This document shows, piece by piece, positions 1 through 5,915 of a DNA stretch of 64,000 nucleotides. This stretch comes from Phaeobacter gallaeciensis DSM 26640 (lineage in GTDB: Bacteria; Pseudomonadota; Alphaproteobacteria; Rhodobacterales; Rhodobacteraceae), in NCBI RefSeq assembly GCF_000511385.1, contig NC_023137.1, positions 2,301,001-2,365,000 on the forward strand. Reading direction: 5' to 3'. A program made the translations under genes and the position numbers. A model generated the notes under the pieces. It had not been told where the DNA came from, did no database searches, and saw only the letters and a list, made by a program, of their open reading frames with translations. How positions within the stretch are numbered: the first letter of the stretch is position 1; the number at the start of each line of letters is the position of its first letter.

Positions 1-687
1 ATCATACAAGAAGCCTACGCCGCGCAGCGGTTCGTCTATTTCGACATCGAAACCATCCCCTGCCAGGATGAAAGCTACCTGCATGACCTCGAACGTAAAG
101 TGAAGCCTCCTGCCAACTTGAAAAAGCCGGAAAGCATTGAAAAGTGGTTGGCTGAGAATCGCAAGAGCGCCGCTATTGACGCGCTTGCGAAGACCAGCTT
201 CGACGGCGGGCGCGGCCGTGTTTGCACCATCGCATGGGCGAAAAACGACAGCCCTATCAGTGTGCGTCACGCCAAAACCACCGCTGACGAGCGCGATATT
301 CTCGCAGATTTCTTTGCGGACCTCGACCCGTACCACAGCGAAACACTGGTGGGCCACAATATCGCGGGGTTTGATATCGGCTTTCTCCGCAAGCGGGCGG
401 TTTATCTTGGGGTGCGGATGCCTGCTCCGAACAGCTTCCCCCGTGATCCGAAGCCGTGGGACCGGTCAATCGTGGACACCATGACGGCATGGGCTGGAGG
501 AACCGGCTGGATCAGCATGGACGAACTGTGCCAGATCCTCGGCATTCAGGGTAAAGACGGTTTTGACGGCTCTCAGGTTGCCGCAGCATGGGCGGCAGGC
601 GAACACGACAAGATTGCGGAATACTGCCGCGATGACGTCCACCGCACTCGCGAGATCCACAAGCGCTTTTTGCAGGCCGGTTTCTAA
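1..687 (+). CDS. 3'-5' exonuclease, DEDDy type (5' end outside window)
   Basis: The frame is open from base 1, so the start lies upstream and at least 228 codons are visible. It reads like a DnaQ/PolB-type 3'-5' exonuclease: an Exo I motif YFDIETIP close to the left edge, an Exo II motif HNIAGFDIGFL in the middle and an Exo III motif YCRDDV near the C-terminus, which together supply the acidic metal-binding residues. A GTG at 100 would drop Exo I and is rejected as start. In this prophage-like setting it probably serves phage DNA replication or recombination. The exact partner polymerase or recombinase is not visible. Confidence 0.75.
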   Translation: MIQEAYAAQRFVYFDIETIPCQDESYLHDLERKVKPPANLKKPESIEKWLAENRKSAAIDALAKTSFDGGRGRVCTIAWAKNDSPISVRHAKTTADERDILADFFADLDPYHSETLVGHNIAGFDIGFLRKRAVYLGVRMPAPNSFPRDPKPWDRSIVDTMTAWAGGTGWISMDELCQILGIQGKDGFDGSQVAAAWAAGEHDKIAEYCRDDVHRTREIHKRFLQAGF

Positions 688-875
688 TGGCCACTCCAAA
701 GCAAATCCGCAAAACCTATGAGCAGGTAGAAGACGAGGCCAGACGGCTGGTGTCATTTCTCTGCGAGGACACGGTCCAAACGTGTCTTGAGGAAACCGCC
801 ACGCGCACTGGTGAGAGCCTGGAACAGGTCAAAGAGGTCATGGCCGCTGAGTGGTCGATGGCGGGGAGTGGGTAA
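687..875 (+). CDS. Small hypothetical phage protein
   Basis: This 62-residue protein starts at an ATG that shares one base with the preceding stop (TAATG), and its own stop overlaps the next start in the same way, so it is part of a translationally coupled string. It is charged and probably all-helical, with no cysteine pairs, signal peptide or membrane segment. I do not recognise a family. It is considered real mainly because of the perfect TAATG junctions at both ends. Confidence 0.55.
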   Translation: MATPKQIRKTYEQVEDEARRLVSFLCEDTVQTCLEETATRTGESLEQVKEVMAAEWSMAGSG

Positions 876-1165
876 TGGGGCGATATGAGCTGCCTGTCAA
901 CTATGATCGCCTGCACTGGATGGAGCGCCGCGAAGTCCGCGAGCAGTATGCTCAGGAGCAGGGGGGCAAGTGCCAGCATTGCGGCGCCGACTTGGCCGGA
1001 CAGCCGGCGAAGCGCATCCTGCGCAAGCGGATCAACTGGGGCCTGTTCCCCAAGAATTTCCGGAAATACCCGGTTCACCTTCATCACAGCCACGAAACCG
1101 GAATGACCATTGGTGCAGTGCATAATTACTGCAACGCAGTTCTTTGGCAGTACCACGGCGAATAG
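875..1165 (+). CDS. HNH / endonuclease VII-like nuclease
   Basis: The 96-residue product has a CQHC zinc knuckle near residue 33 and a C-terminal HLHHSHETG...GAVHNYCN block. Together these resemble the Cys2-plus-HH...N pattern of phage HNH nucleases related to T4 endonuclease VII. The longer frame opens at 851, but the ATG at 875 overlaps the previous stop (TAATG) and gives a typical compact nuclease. It lies just upstream of NinB- and YbcO-like genes, which suggests a role in resolving or processing recombination intermediates or in host DNA cleavage. The substrate is inferred, not shown. Confidence 0.6.
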   Translation: MGRYELPVNYDRLHWMERREVREQYAQEQGGKCQHCGADLAGQPAKRILRKRINWGLFPKNFRKYPVHLHHSHETGMTIGAVHNYCNAVLWQYHGE

Positions 1166-1178
1166 GGAGGCGGAACAA

Positions 1179-1634
1179 ATGGCAACGCGCGTCTTAAATT
1201 CAAAGGAGGGTATTGGGCCGCTCGCGGACTTTCTTGGCGCGCGAGACAAGTTCCCGCTCACCATTACGATCACGAAGGGGGCCGCTCGGCGGGGCAGGCA
1301 GAACCGTCTGGCTCAGCGTTGGTTCACGGACGTTTCACGCCAGAAAGAGGACGAAACCCATGAGGAGGTGCGCGCATACTGCAAGCTGCACTTTGGGGTT
1401 CCCATCCTGCGGGCGGAGAACGAGGCGTTCCGGCAAAGTTATGACCGCACCATGCGCCCGCTCGATTACGAAACCAAACTTGCTGCGATGAAGAACCTGG
1501 ACATTCCCGTAACCCGGCTGATGACCGTGAAGCAAATGACCGCCTTTATGGACGAAATGCAGCGGCACTGGTCCGGCTTGGGCTTTCGACTGACGGACCC
1601 GGAAGCGCTTAAGTACGAGGAAGAGTTTGCATGA
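1179..1634 (+). CDS. NinB/YbcN-like phage recombination protein
   Basis: The start is the ATG at 1179, preceded by AGGGAGG at good spacing; the longer frame from 1110 lacks such a site. The 151-residue product has a basic RRGRQNRLAQRWF segment near residue 30 and a KLHFGVPILR segment, then MTVKQMTAFMDEMQRHW near the C-terminus. This order resembles NinB/YbcN proteins, which bind single-stranded DNA and help early phage recombination. A YbcO-like gene follows with an ATGA overlap, the same neighbour order as ybcN and ybcO in the E. coli DLP12 prophage, which supports the call. Confidence 0.55.
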   Translation: MATRVLNSKEGIGPLADFLGARDKFPLTITITKGAARRGRQNRLAQRWFTDVSRQKEDETHEEVRAYCKLHFGVPILRAENEAFRQSYDRTMRPLDYETKLAAMKNLDIPVTRLMTVKQMTAFMDEMQRHWSGLGFRLTDPEALKYEEEFA

Positions 1635-2008
1635 CCGACCTCATGGGACGCGGCCCACTCGGCCTGAAAGGCGCCAAGCCTCCGAAGCCACCCCGCAAGC
1701 CGATGAAGGCAAGCGGCCCGAAGACGACCAAGCTGCGCACCGCCGCTAAAGGTCAACCCTGCACACTGCGCCTGCCCTGCTGCAACAGCAACCCTGAGAC
1801 CACCAGCCTTTCCCACATACGCGCATTTGGCTGGGCCGGGACCGCAGAGAAGCCGATGGATTTCCTCGCGGTCTTCGCCTGCTCTGACTGCCACGACGCG
1901 CTGGATCGGCGCAGAAACGGCGAACTCTGGGGCTGGGATGATGTGACCCGCGCCCTTGGGGAAACCCTTATCGCACAACACCGCATGGGCAACCTGATCG
2001 TTGCTTGA
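1631..2008 (+). CDS. YbcO-like nuclease (DUF1364 family)
   Basis: The 125-residue product starts inside the previous stop (ATGA). After a basic proline/lysine-rich N-terminus it shows CTLRLPCCNSNPETT, LSHIR and FACSDCHDALDRR. This is the cysteine/histidine pattern of the DUF1364/YbcO family, a beta-beta-alpha-metal nuclease fold found in lambdoid prophages. The likely role is DNA cleavage during phage recombination, together with the NinB-like protein encoded directly upstream. Catalysis is inferred from the family, not shown here. Confidence 0.7.
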   Translation: MTDLMGRGPLGLKGAKPPKPPRKPMKASGPKTTKLRTAAKGQPCTLRLPCCNSNPETTSLSHIRAFGWAGTAEKPMDFLAVFACSDCHDALDRRRNGELWGWDDVTRALGETLIAQHRMGNLIVA

Positions 2009-2029
2009 GCGCCTGAACGGAGAACACAC

Positions 2030-2611
2030 ATGACTGAATTGAAATACAACAGCACAACCACGCTCAAGCGCATTCGCGAGGGTAGCCCTGGAAGTGGGCG
2101 GGCTTGCGAGGAGGGTTACGCCAAGCTGCTCAAGACCCTCGGCAAGACCAAGGCCGATGATGAGCCGGTCACGCTGCTGCAGGTGCTGGACAGCAATGGC
2201 TTTGACGACGCACTTTGGGTTCTGTCCTACGCGATGCCTGACGACCGCCTAGCGCGTCATTTCCAAGCGTGGTGCGCTGAGCAGGTTTTGCATTTGTTTG
2301 AGGCCGAGTTCCCGAACGACACGCGTGTGCGCGATCAGATCGCCATGCTGCGGAACGACGACGCCACCGAAGCAGAACGGGCCGCCGCACGGGACGCCGC
2401 ACGGGACGCCGCACGGGCCGCCGCACGGGACGCCGCATGGGCCGCCGCCGGAGCTGCCGCACGGGACGCCGCATGGGCCGCCGCCGGAGCTGCCACACGG
2501 GACGCCGCACGGGACGCCGCACGGGCCGCCGCACGGGACGCCGCATGGGCCGCCGCACGGGCCGCCCAAGAAGCACAGCTGCGCAAGATGCTGGAGAACG
2601 CACATGACTGA
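2030..2611 (+). CDS. Phage protein with alanine-rich tetrapeptide repeats
   Basis: The 193-residue protein has an ordinary N-terminal domain (residues 1-115, including TLKRIREGSP, GKTKADDEP and FDDALWVLSY) and then about 60 residues of AARD/AARA/AAWA/AAGA tetrapeptides. It ends in a short charged tail. Proteins with this N-terminal part followed by AAxDAAxA repeats are common in prophages of Proteobacteria; the function is unknown to me. The repeat should form a long amphipathic helix. The last codons overlap the start of the next gene by 8 bp. The repeat opens several other frames, which are shadows. Confidence 0.6.
   Translation: MTELKYNSTTTLKRIREGSPGSGRACEEGYAKLLKTLGKTKADDEPVTLLQVLDSNGFDDALWVLSYAMPDDRLARHFQAWCAEQVLHLFEAEFPNDTRVRDQIAMLRNDDATEAERAAARDAARDAARAAARDAAWAAAGAAARDAAWAAAGAATRDAARDAARAAARDAAWAAARAAQEAQLRKMLENAHD
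2376..2570 (+). repeat. Tandem 12-bp coding repeat
   Basis: About sixteen copies of a 12-bp unit (variants of GCACGGGACGCC, with ACGGGCC, ATGGGCC and CCGGAGCT versions) run head to tail. They are arranged partly in a higher-order 36-bp pattern that occurs twice around 2440-2510. The period is a multiple of three, so gain or loss of units keeps the reading frame of the host gene. It also keeps frames open on both strands, which produces spurious ORFs. Confidence 0.85.
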
Positions 2612-2921
2612 TGCAGGCAAAGAGGCGGTGGCAGGTGGCGACCGCTTGACCCAAATTGAACAGCTTATGCTTTGCGTTGAGAGCGATCTTTCTGAACCGT
2701 GCCTAGACACGCTCTGGGAAGAGACCAAACGCCTCCTATCCGAAAACGAAACTCTCCGCGCCCAACTGCAGGCAGGAAGAGCGGATTACGGCTGCCCTGA
2801 CGATGAGACCGCGCTGAATTACATCGAATCCACATACGGGGATGACATGCGTTGCGCAGTGTCGTGCATGTTTGATGCCATCCGCGCCCTCAAGTCCACC
2901 AGCACTGAGGGGGAGGGGTGA
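2604..2921 (+). CDS. Hypothetical phage protein
   Basis: The 105-residue product begins at ATG 2604, eight bases before the end of the previous gene, and its stop overlaps the next ATG (TGATG). Around residues 40-58 there is a short predicted coiled coil (KRLLSENETLRAQL). No catalytic motif, signal or membrane segment is seen. The same frame is open back to 2298, but only because of the alanine-repeat tract, so the upstream part is not coding. I do not recognise a family; reality is supported by the overlapping junctions on both sides. Confidence 0.55.
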   Translation: MTDAGKEAVAGGDRLTQIEQLMLCVESDLSEPCLDTLWEETKRLLSENETLRAQLQAGRADYGCPDDETALNYIESTYGDDMRCAVSCMFDAIRALKSTSTEGEG

Positions 2922-3160
2922 TGGACTGGCAACCGATTGAGACAGCGCCGAAGGATGGGACGGAAATACTAGCCGTGTATGTTCCTAGTGGTAAATTCTC
3001 ACCAGATTTTTCTATCGTTGAATGGGATGGAAAATCTTGGGTAGGGAAGTGCGACGGATATAGGTCGATTGAGGCGCAGAGCGATTTTCATACAAATTAC
3101 CATGAGCCGTTTCTGACCCACTGGATGCCCCTACCTGAACCACCAAAGGACCCCCAATGA
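2921..3160 (+). CDS. DUF551-like phage protein
   Basis: The 79-residue product begins WQPIETAPKDGTEIL and ends THWMPLPEPP, the two hallmark blocks of the short DUF551-type proteins found in many prophages. The function of this family is unknown. ATG 2921 overlaps the preceding stop (TGATG); a GTG one codon earlier is also possible. The gene is noticeably more AT-rich than chromosomal genes further right, as are the next few genes, consistent with phage origin. Confidence 0.7.
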   Translation: MDWQPIETAPKDGTEILAVYVPSGKFSPDFSIVEWDGKSWVGKCDGYRSIEAQSDFHTNYHEPFLTHWMPLPEPPKDPQ

Positions 3161-3621
3161 CCGACCTGATTAAAGCAGCGGATGCGCTGGCGGAGTGCCA
3201 AGACGCTAAAGATCTACTGGCCGCTTGCAAAGTAGATCTAGAGAAAGCCGTCGTTGGAAGAACCGCTCAGTCGCAGCTGATGACTATTCATAGGGTGCTG
3301 GGATATGTTGAAGAAAATTTATCAGTGATCCACCACACCCTCACCACCTACCGCCAAGCCCGTGAAAGCGCGGATGGGGTGAAGGTCAAGCCGTTGGTGT
3401 GGTCAGAGGATGAAGAACATGCGATGGGGTACAGAGAGAACTCTCTTACCCTGATCGGACCCTATTGGGTTGAAGATCACGAAAACAGCGGCGAATGGCG
3501 AACTTATTTCGATAGCTTCGCAGGTGATGTCTTCATCTCAGGATCAGATAGTGAGGAAGACGCCAAAGCCGCAGCCCAAGCCGACTACGAAGCCCGCATT
3601 AAAGCAGCACTGGAGGACTGA
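3157..3621 (+). CDS. Hypothetical phage protein
   Basis: The 154-residue protein starts in an ATGA overlap with the DUF551-like gene. Residues 1-75 look helical, including a possible coiled coil. The second half has PLVWSEDEEHAMGYRENSL followed by YWVEDHENSGEWRTYF and an acidic SDSEEDAKAAAQADYEARI tail. That tail resembles the small phage proteins that pair a PLxW segment with a final 'A..ADYEARI..AL' helix, whose function is unknown. No catalytic residues can be named. Confidence 0.55.
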   Translation: MTDLIKAADALAECQDAKDLLAACKVDLEKAVVGRTAQSQLMTIHRVLGYVEENLSVIHHTLTTYRQARESADGVKVKPLVWSEDEEHAMGYRENSLTLIGPYWVEDHENSGEWRTYFDSFAGDVFISGSDSEEDAKAAAQADYEARIKAALED

Positions 3622-3623
3622 GG

Positions 3624-3836
3624 ATGGAAGCACCTGAACTGAAGCCGTGTCCGTTTTGCGGCTGTGTGGATCTTGAGGAATTGGACCGGCACCAAGTATG
3701 CATGAGGTGTGGGGCGAAAGGCCCAAGGATGCCACTTTACCCTGATGATAAGGCTTTTACATGGAACACCCGCTCCGCCACCGACGTGGCAGTGAAGCCG
3801 TTGACGGTGGACGCGCTGGCTAAGGGGGACACCTGA
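3624..3836 (+). CDS. Lar-like restriction alleviation protein (zinc ribbon)
   Basis: The 70-residue product opens with LKPCPFCGC and then has CMRCGAKGP and AFTWNTRS, the pattern of the Lar family: CPFCG, a second CxxCG, and a final W-N-R motif. The prototype, Rac prophage Lar, alleviates type I restriction, but most family members are uncharacterised. It lies 2 bp after the upstream stop and its own stop overlaps the following ATG (TGATG). The role in protecting incoming phage DNA is an inference from the family name only. Confidence 0.7.
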   Translation: MEAPELKPCPFCGCVDLEELDRHQVCMRCGAKGPRMPLYPDDKAFTWNTRSATDVAVKPLTVDALAKGDT

Positions 3837-4138
3837 TGGAACTCCCAGACAGAATTTGGGTTTACTGCAACGGCGGAGAACATGGCGACTGGGGCGTAAC
3901 GGACGATCCAGAAAACGCGAAGTTCGGAGATATTGAGTATATTCAATTCCCGCGATTCTATGAACTGCTGAACGAAATCGAAGTAAACAGGAGCAGGCAC
4001 TACGAAGATTGCCTTGAACTGTTGAGAAAAGCCGAGAAGAGAAGAAGTGAAGCCCTAAGGATAATGGCTTTCGCGGGCGCACTCATCATAACAGCCGGTA
4101 TAATCTTTGCGCTAGATATCATGATTGGGGGCACATGA
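3836..4138 (+). CDS. Hypothetical protein with C-terminal membrane segment
   Basis: The 100-residue product has a soluble N-terminus (PDRIWVYCNGG...), a highly charged helix around residues 55-78 (KAEKRRSEALR) and one hydrophobic stretch at residues 79-97 (MAFAGALIITAGIIFALDI). This suggests a tail-anchored inner-membrane protein with its bulk in the cytoplasm. The start overlaps the Lar-like stop and its own stop overlaps the next start. Family not recognised. Confidence 0.5.
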   Translation: MELPDRIWVYCNGGEHGDWGVTDDPENAKFGDIEYIQFPRFYELLNEIEVNRSRHYEDCLELLRKAEKRRSEALRIMAFAGALIITAGIIFALDIMIGGT

Positions 4139-4344
4139 TGGCAGATCAGATCATCACCGACGAAGTGAAGTATGTGACCGCAACGCAGGCCATCAACTCC
4201 CCGCGCTGGCCTTTTGGCCGCGACAAGTTCTATCGCATGGTGCAACGGGGCAAGATCACGCCCAGCATTCCGTTTGAAGGGTCACGCAAGGTTTACTCTG
4301 TGGCCCAGATCGACGGGCTATTTCAGGCCCCCAGCGAACAATAA
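4138..4344 (+). CDS. AlpA/excisionase-like small DNA-binding protein
   Basis: This 68-residue protein reads [31 protein letters not shown] and ends with [13 protein letters not shown], the layout of a winged-helix MerR/AlpA/Xis-type DNA-binding domain. ATG 4138 overlaps the preceding stop; an ATG one codon earlier is equally possible. It is the last gene before the tRNA-Leu attachment candidate, a usual place for an excisionase or recombination directionality factor. No integrase lies between it and the tRNA. A transcriptional regulator is the alternative reading. Confidence 0.55.
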   Translation: MADQIITDEVKYVTATQAINSPRWPFGRDKFYRMVQRGKITPSIPFEGSRKVYSVAQIDGLFQAPSEQ

Positions 4345-4345
4345 A

Positions 4346-4369
4346 GTGGGGGCCAGAGTGGGGGCCAGA
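4346..4369 (+). repeat. Perfect 12-bp tandem duplication beside att site
   Basis: GTGGGGGCCAGA occurs twice in direct succession immediately after the excisionase-like stop and about 45 bp from the tRNA-Leu 3' end. Short direct repeats flanking an att core are typical arm-type sites for tyrosine integrases or Xis, so this is a candidate arm site. It could also be a slippage duplication without function. Confidence 0.5.
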
Positions 4370-4411
4370 ACCCCGAAGCTGGAAAATTATCCAGCAATAT
4401 CAAAGGGTGAT

Positions 4412-4497
4412 TGGTGCGGACGGCGGGACTCGAACCCGCACGGCCATACGGCCAGGAGATTTTAAGTCTCCGGTGTCTACCATTCCACCACGTCCGC
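4412..4497 (-). tRNA. tRNA-Leu (anticodon UAA)
   Basis: Read on the minus strand, the acceptor arms GCGGACG and CGTCCGC pair. The D-arm region GGTGGAATGGTAGACAC, an anticodon loop CTTAAAA with anticodon TAA between GGAGA and TCTCC, a class II variable arm, and a T-arm GGGTTCGAGTCCC follow, with an encoded CCA after discriminator A. Length 86 nt fits tRNA-Leu. Its 3' end faces the prophage-like genes at 1-4344, making it the likely attachment site. Confidence 0.95.
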
Positions 4498-4604
4498 ACA
4501 GCAGGCAAACCTACTGGTACCACAGACCTACCTAGGACGCCGCAGCGGTACAATGGGGTATCTTACGGATTTGATGAATATTCCGAGCGCAGCGGTGCTA
4601 GAGC

Positions 4605-5237
4605 TTACAGTTCAACCTCCGGCGTGGTGGGGTCTGCCCCTTCAGGAGCCAGTGGTCCACCCGGCGCCACCAGGTGCCGCTCCGGCAGCCAGGGGTTCAA
4701 CGACAGCGCCTGCTCCAGCGCCACACGCGCCTCGCCCAGACGGGACAACCCATATAGCGACAGCGCGCGACCACTCATCGCCGCCACATGGCGCGGCGAC
4801 AGCGCAAGCGCCCGATCCAGATCCGTCAGGGCCGCCGCGAAATCCCGCCGCAGATAGTGGACAAAGGCGCGCTGGTTGTAGCCCTCGGCATATTCCGGAC
4901 AATAGGCGACCAGCCGGTCGAAGGCCTCCAACGCGCCGAGAAAATCAAAGGCTGAGCGCCGGGTCATCCCACGGTCCAGCAGGGCCTGCGCCTGCGCATT
5001 GGGCGCATCTGCCCAATATTGCCAGAACTGGTTGGAAATCTGCTGCGCCGACGCCTCATCCCGGGCAGCCTGCACACGACCAATCAACTGGTCGACCGCG
5101 CCCTGATGATCCGGAGCCGCCGGGCAGCTTGCAATATCGCCGGATGGCGGCGGCAGCCCTGCCCCCTCCGCCTGCGCGAGGGACGCAGCCGTAGCGAAAC
5201 CAAAACCAAGAATCGGGGCAATCCAGAACTGTCGCAT
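4605..5237 (-). CDS. Periplasmic TPR-repeat protein
   Basis: The start is the ATG at 5237, because it gives a clean Sec signal peptide (MRQFWIAPILGFGFATA...AQA, residues 1-23); the frame stays open 23 codons further upstream. The 210-residue product has tetratricopeptide repeats at about residues 98-195 (FDFLGALEAFDRLVAYCPEY, FAAALTDLDRALALSP, LGEARVALEQALSLNP). TPR proteins mediate protein-protein contacts; partner and role are unknown. It stands between the tRNA and putR, with no operon partner on its strand. Confidence 0.8.
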   Translation of the reverse strand: MRQFWIAPILGFGFATAASLAQAEGAGLPPPSGDIASCPAAPDHQGAVDQLIGRVQAARDEASAQQISNQFWQYWADAPNAQAQALLDRGMTRRSAFDFLGALEAFDRLVAYCPEYAEGYNQRAFVHYLRRDFAAALTDLDRALALSPRHVAAMSGRALSLYGLSRLGEARVALEQALSLNPWLPERHLVAPGGPLAPEGADPTTPEVEL

Positions 5238-5306
5238 TCCCCAATCTTGGCGCAAAGCCCTTGCAGGACAAATCACGATTTCGCGCGCATCCGCCCGGCA
5301 AAGCAA

Positions 5307-5780
5307 TCACGGCAGCAGGGCGCTGTCCTCAATTACCGCCTGCATCGCCACATAGGTGGAGGTCGACGCCACATGCGGCAACGCCGATATCTTCTCGCCC
5401 AGCACCGCGCGATAGGCCGACATCGAACGGGTCCGCACCTTCAGCAAATAGTCGAAATGTGAGGCCATTAAATGCGCCTGCTCGATCTCGGGCACCCGCG
5501 CAAGGGCCGCGTTGAATTTTGCCAGGGCTGCCTCGCGGGTGTCCGTCAGCTTCACTTCGACGAACGCCACATGATCCAGCCCCAGCCGAATGGGATCGAT
5601 CAACGCCCGATAACCGGTGATGATCCCCTCAGCCTCCAGTCGCCGCAACCGCGCCTGTGTCGGGGTCTTTGACAAGCCGATGCGCCGCGCAAGATCCGCA
5701 ATCGACATGCGCCCGTCCTCGCCCAAGGCGACCAGAATCGCCTGATCGAACCGATCCATTCCCGGAAAGTCCATTTGCAT
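5307..5780 (-). CDS. putR: Lrp/AsnC-family regulator of proline catabolism (PutR)
   Basis: The 157-residue product has an N-terminal winged helix (DQAILVALGEDGRMSIADLARRIGLS, then TQARLRRLEAEGIITGY) and a C-terminal RAM ligand-binding domain, as in Lrp/AsnC proteins. It is transcribed divergently from putA 135 bp away; in Rhodobacter and Agrobacterium this arrangement is PutR, which activates putA in response to proline. The ATG at 5780 was taken because it follows an AGAGACGG-like site and gives normal family length; ATGs at 5774 and 5759 are possible. Confidence 0.85.
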   Translation of the reverse strand: MQMDFPGMDRFDQAILVALGEDGRMSIADLARRIGLSKTPTQARLRRLEAEGIITGYRALIDPIRLGLDHVAFVEVKLTDTREAALAKFNAALARVPEIEQAHLMASHFDYLLKVRTRSMSAYRAVLGEKISALPHVASTSTYVAMQAVIEDSALLP

Positions 5781-5848
5781 CGAAAAACCGTCTCTTTTTG
5801 GCCCATTACACTTCATATTCCACATTTTTGGCCGTTTGTCCCACACGA

Positions 5849-5868
5849 TTCACGATATCATGTGTGAA
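5849..5868. promoter_or_regulatory. Candidate PutR operator in putR-putA intergenic region
   Basis: The intergenic region between putR and putA contains TTCAC and GTGAA as inverted arms separated by 10 bp, about 50 bp upstream of the putA start. Lrp-type regulators bind such short, loosely conserved dyads. The site is a candidate only; the surrounding stretch is AT-rich relative to the genes and probably holds both promoters. Confidence 0.35.
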
Positions 5869-5915
5869 ACGACCAACCTTGGCATCGCCCACGGTTTTTT
5901 CGGAGAGTTCCCAAC

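Noticed and set aside
2376..2570. CRISPR-like array of short repeats
   Set aside because: The 12-bp units are directly adjacent with no spacers and lie inside an open reading frame with the expected amino-acid periodicity.
2169..2728. Long minus-strand and out-of-frame reading frames across the alanine repeat
   Set aside because: They exist only because the repeat has no stop codons in any frame; no ribosome sites and no family features outside it.
1..4344. Gene transfer agent cluster
   Set aside because: The genes are early-phage recombination and regulatory types; no capsid, portal or tail genes of the GTA kind are present.
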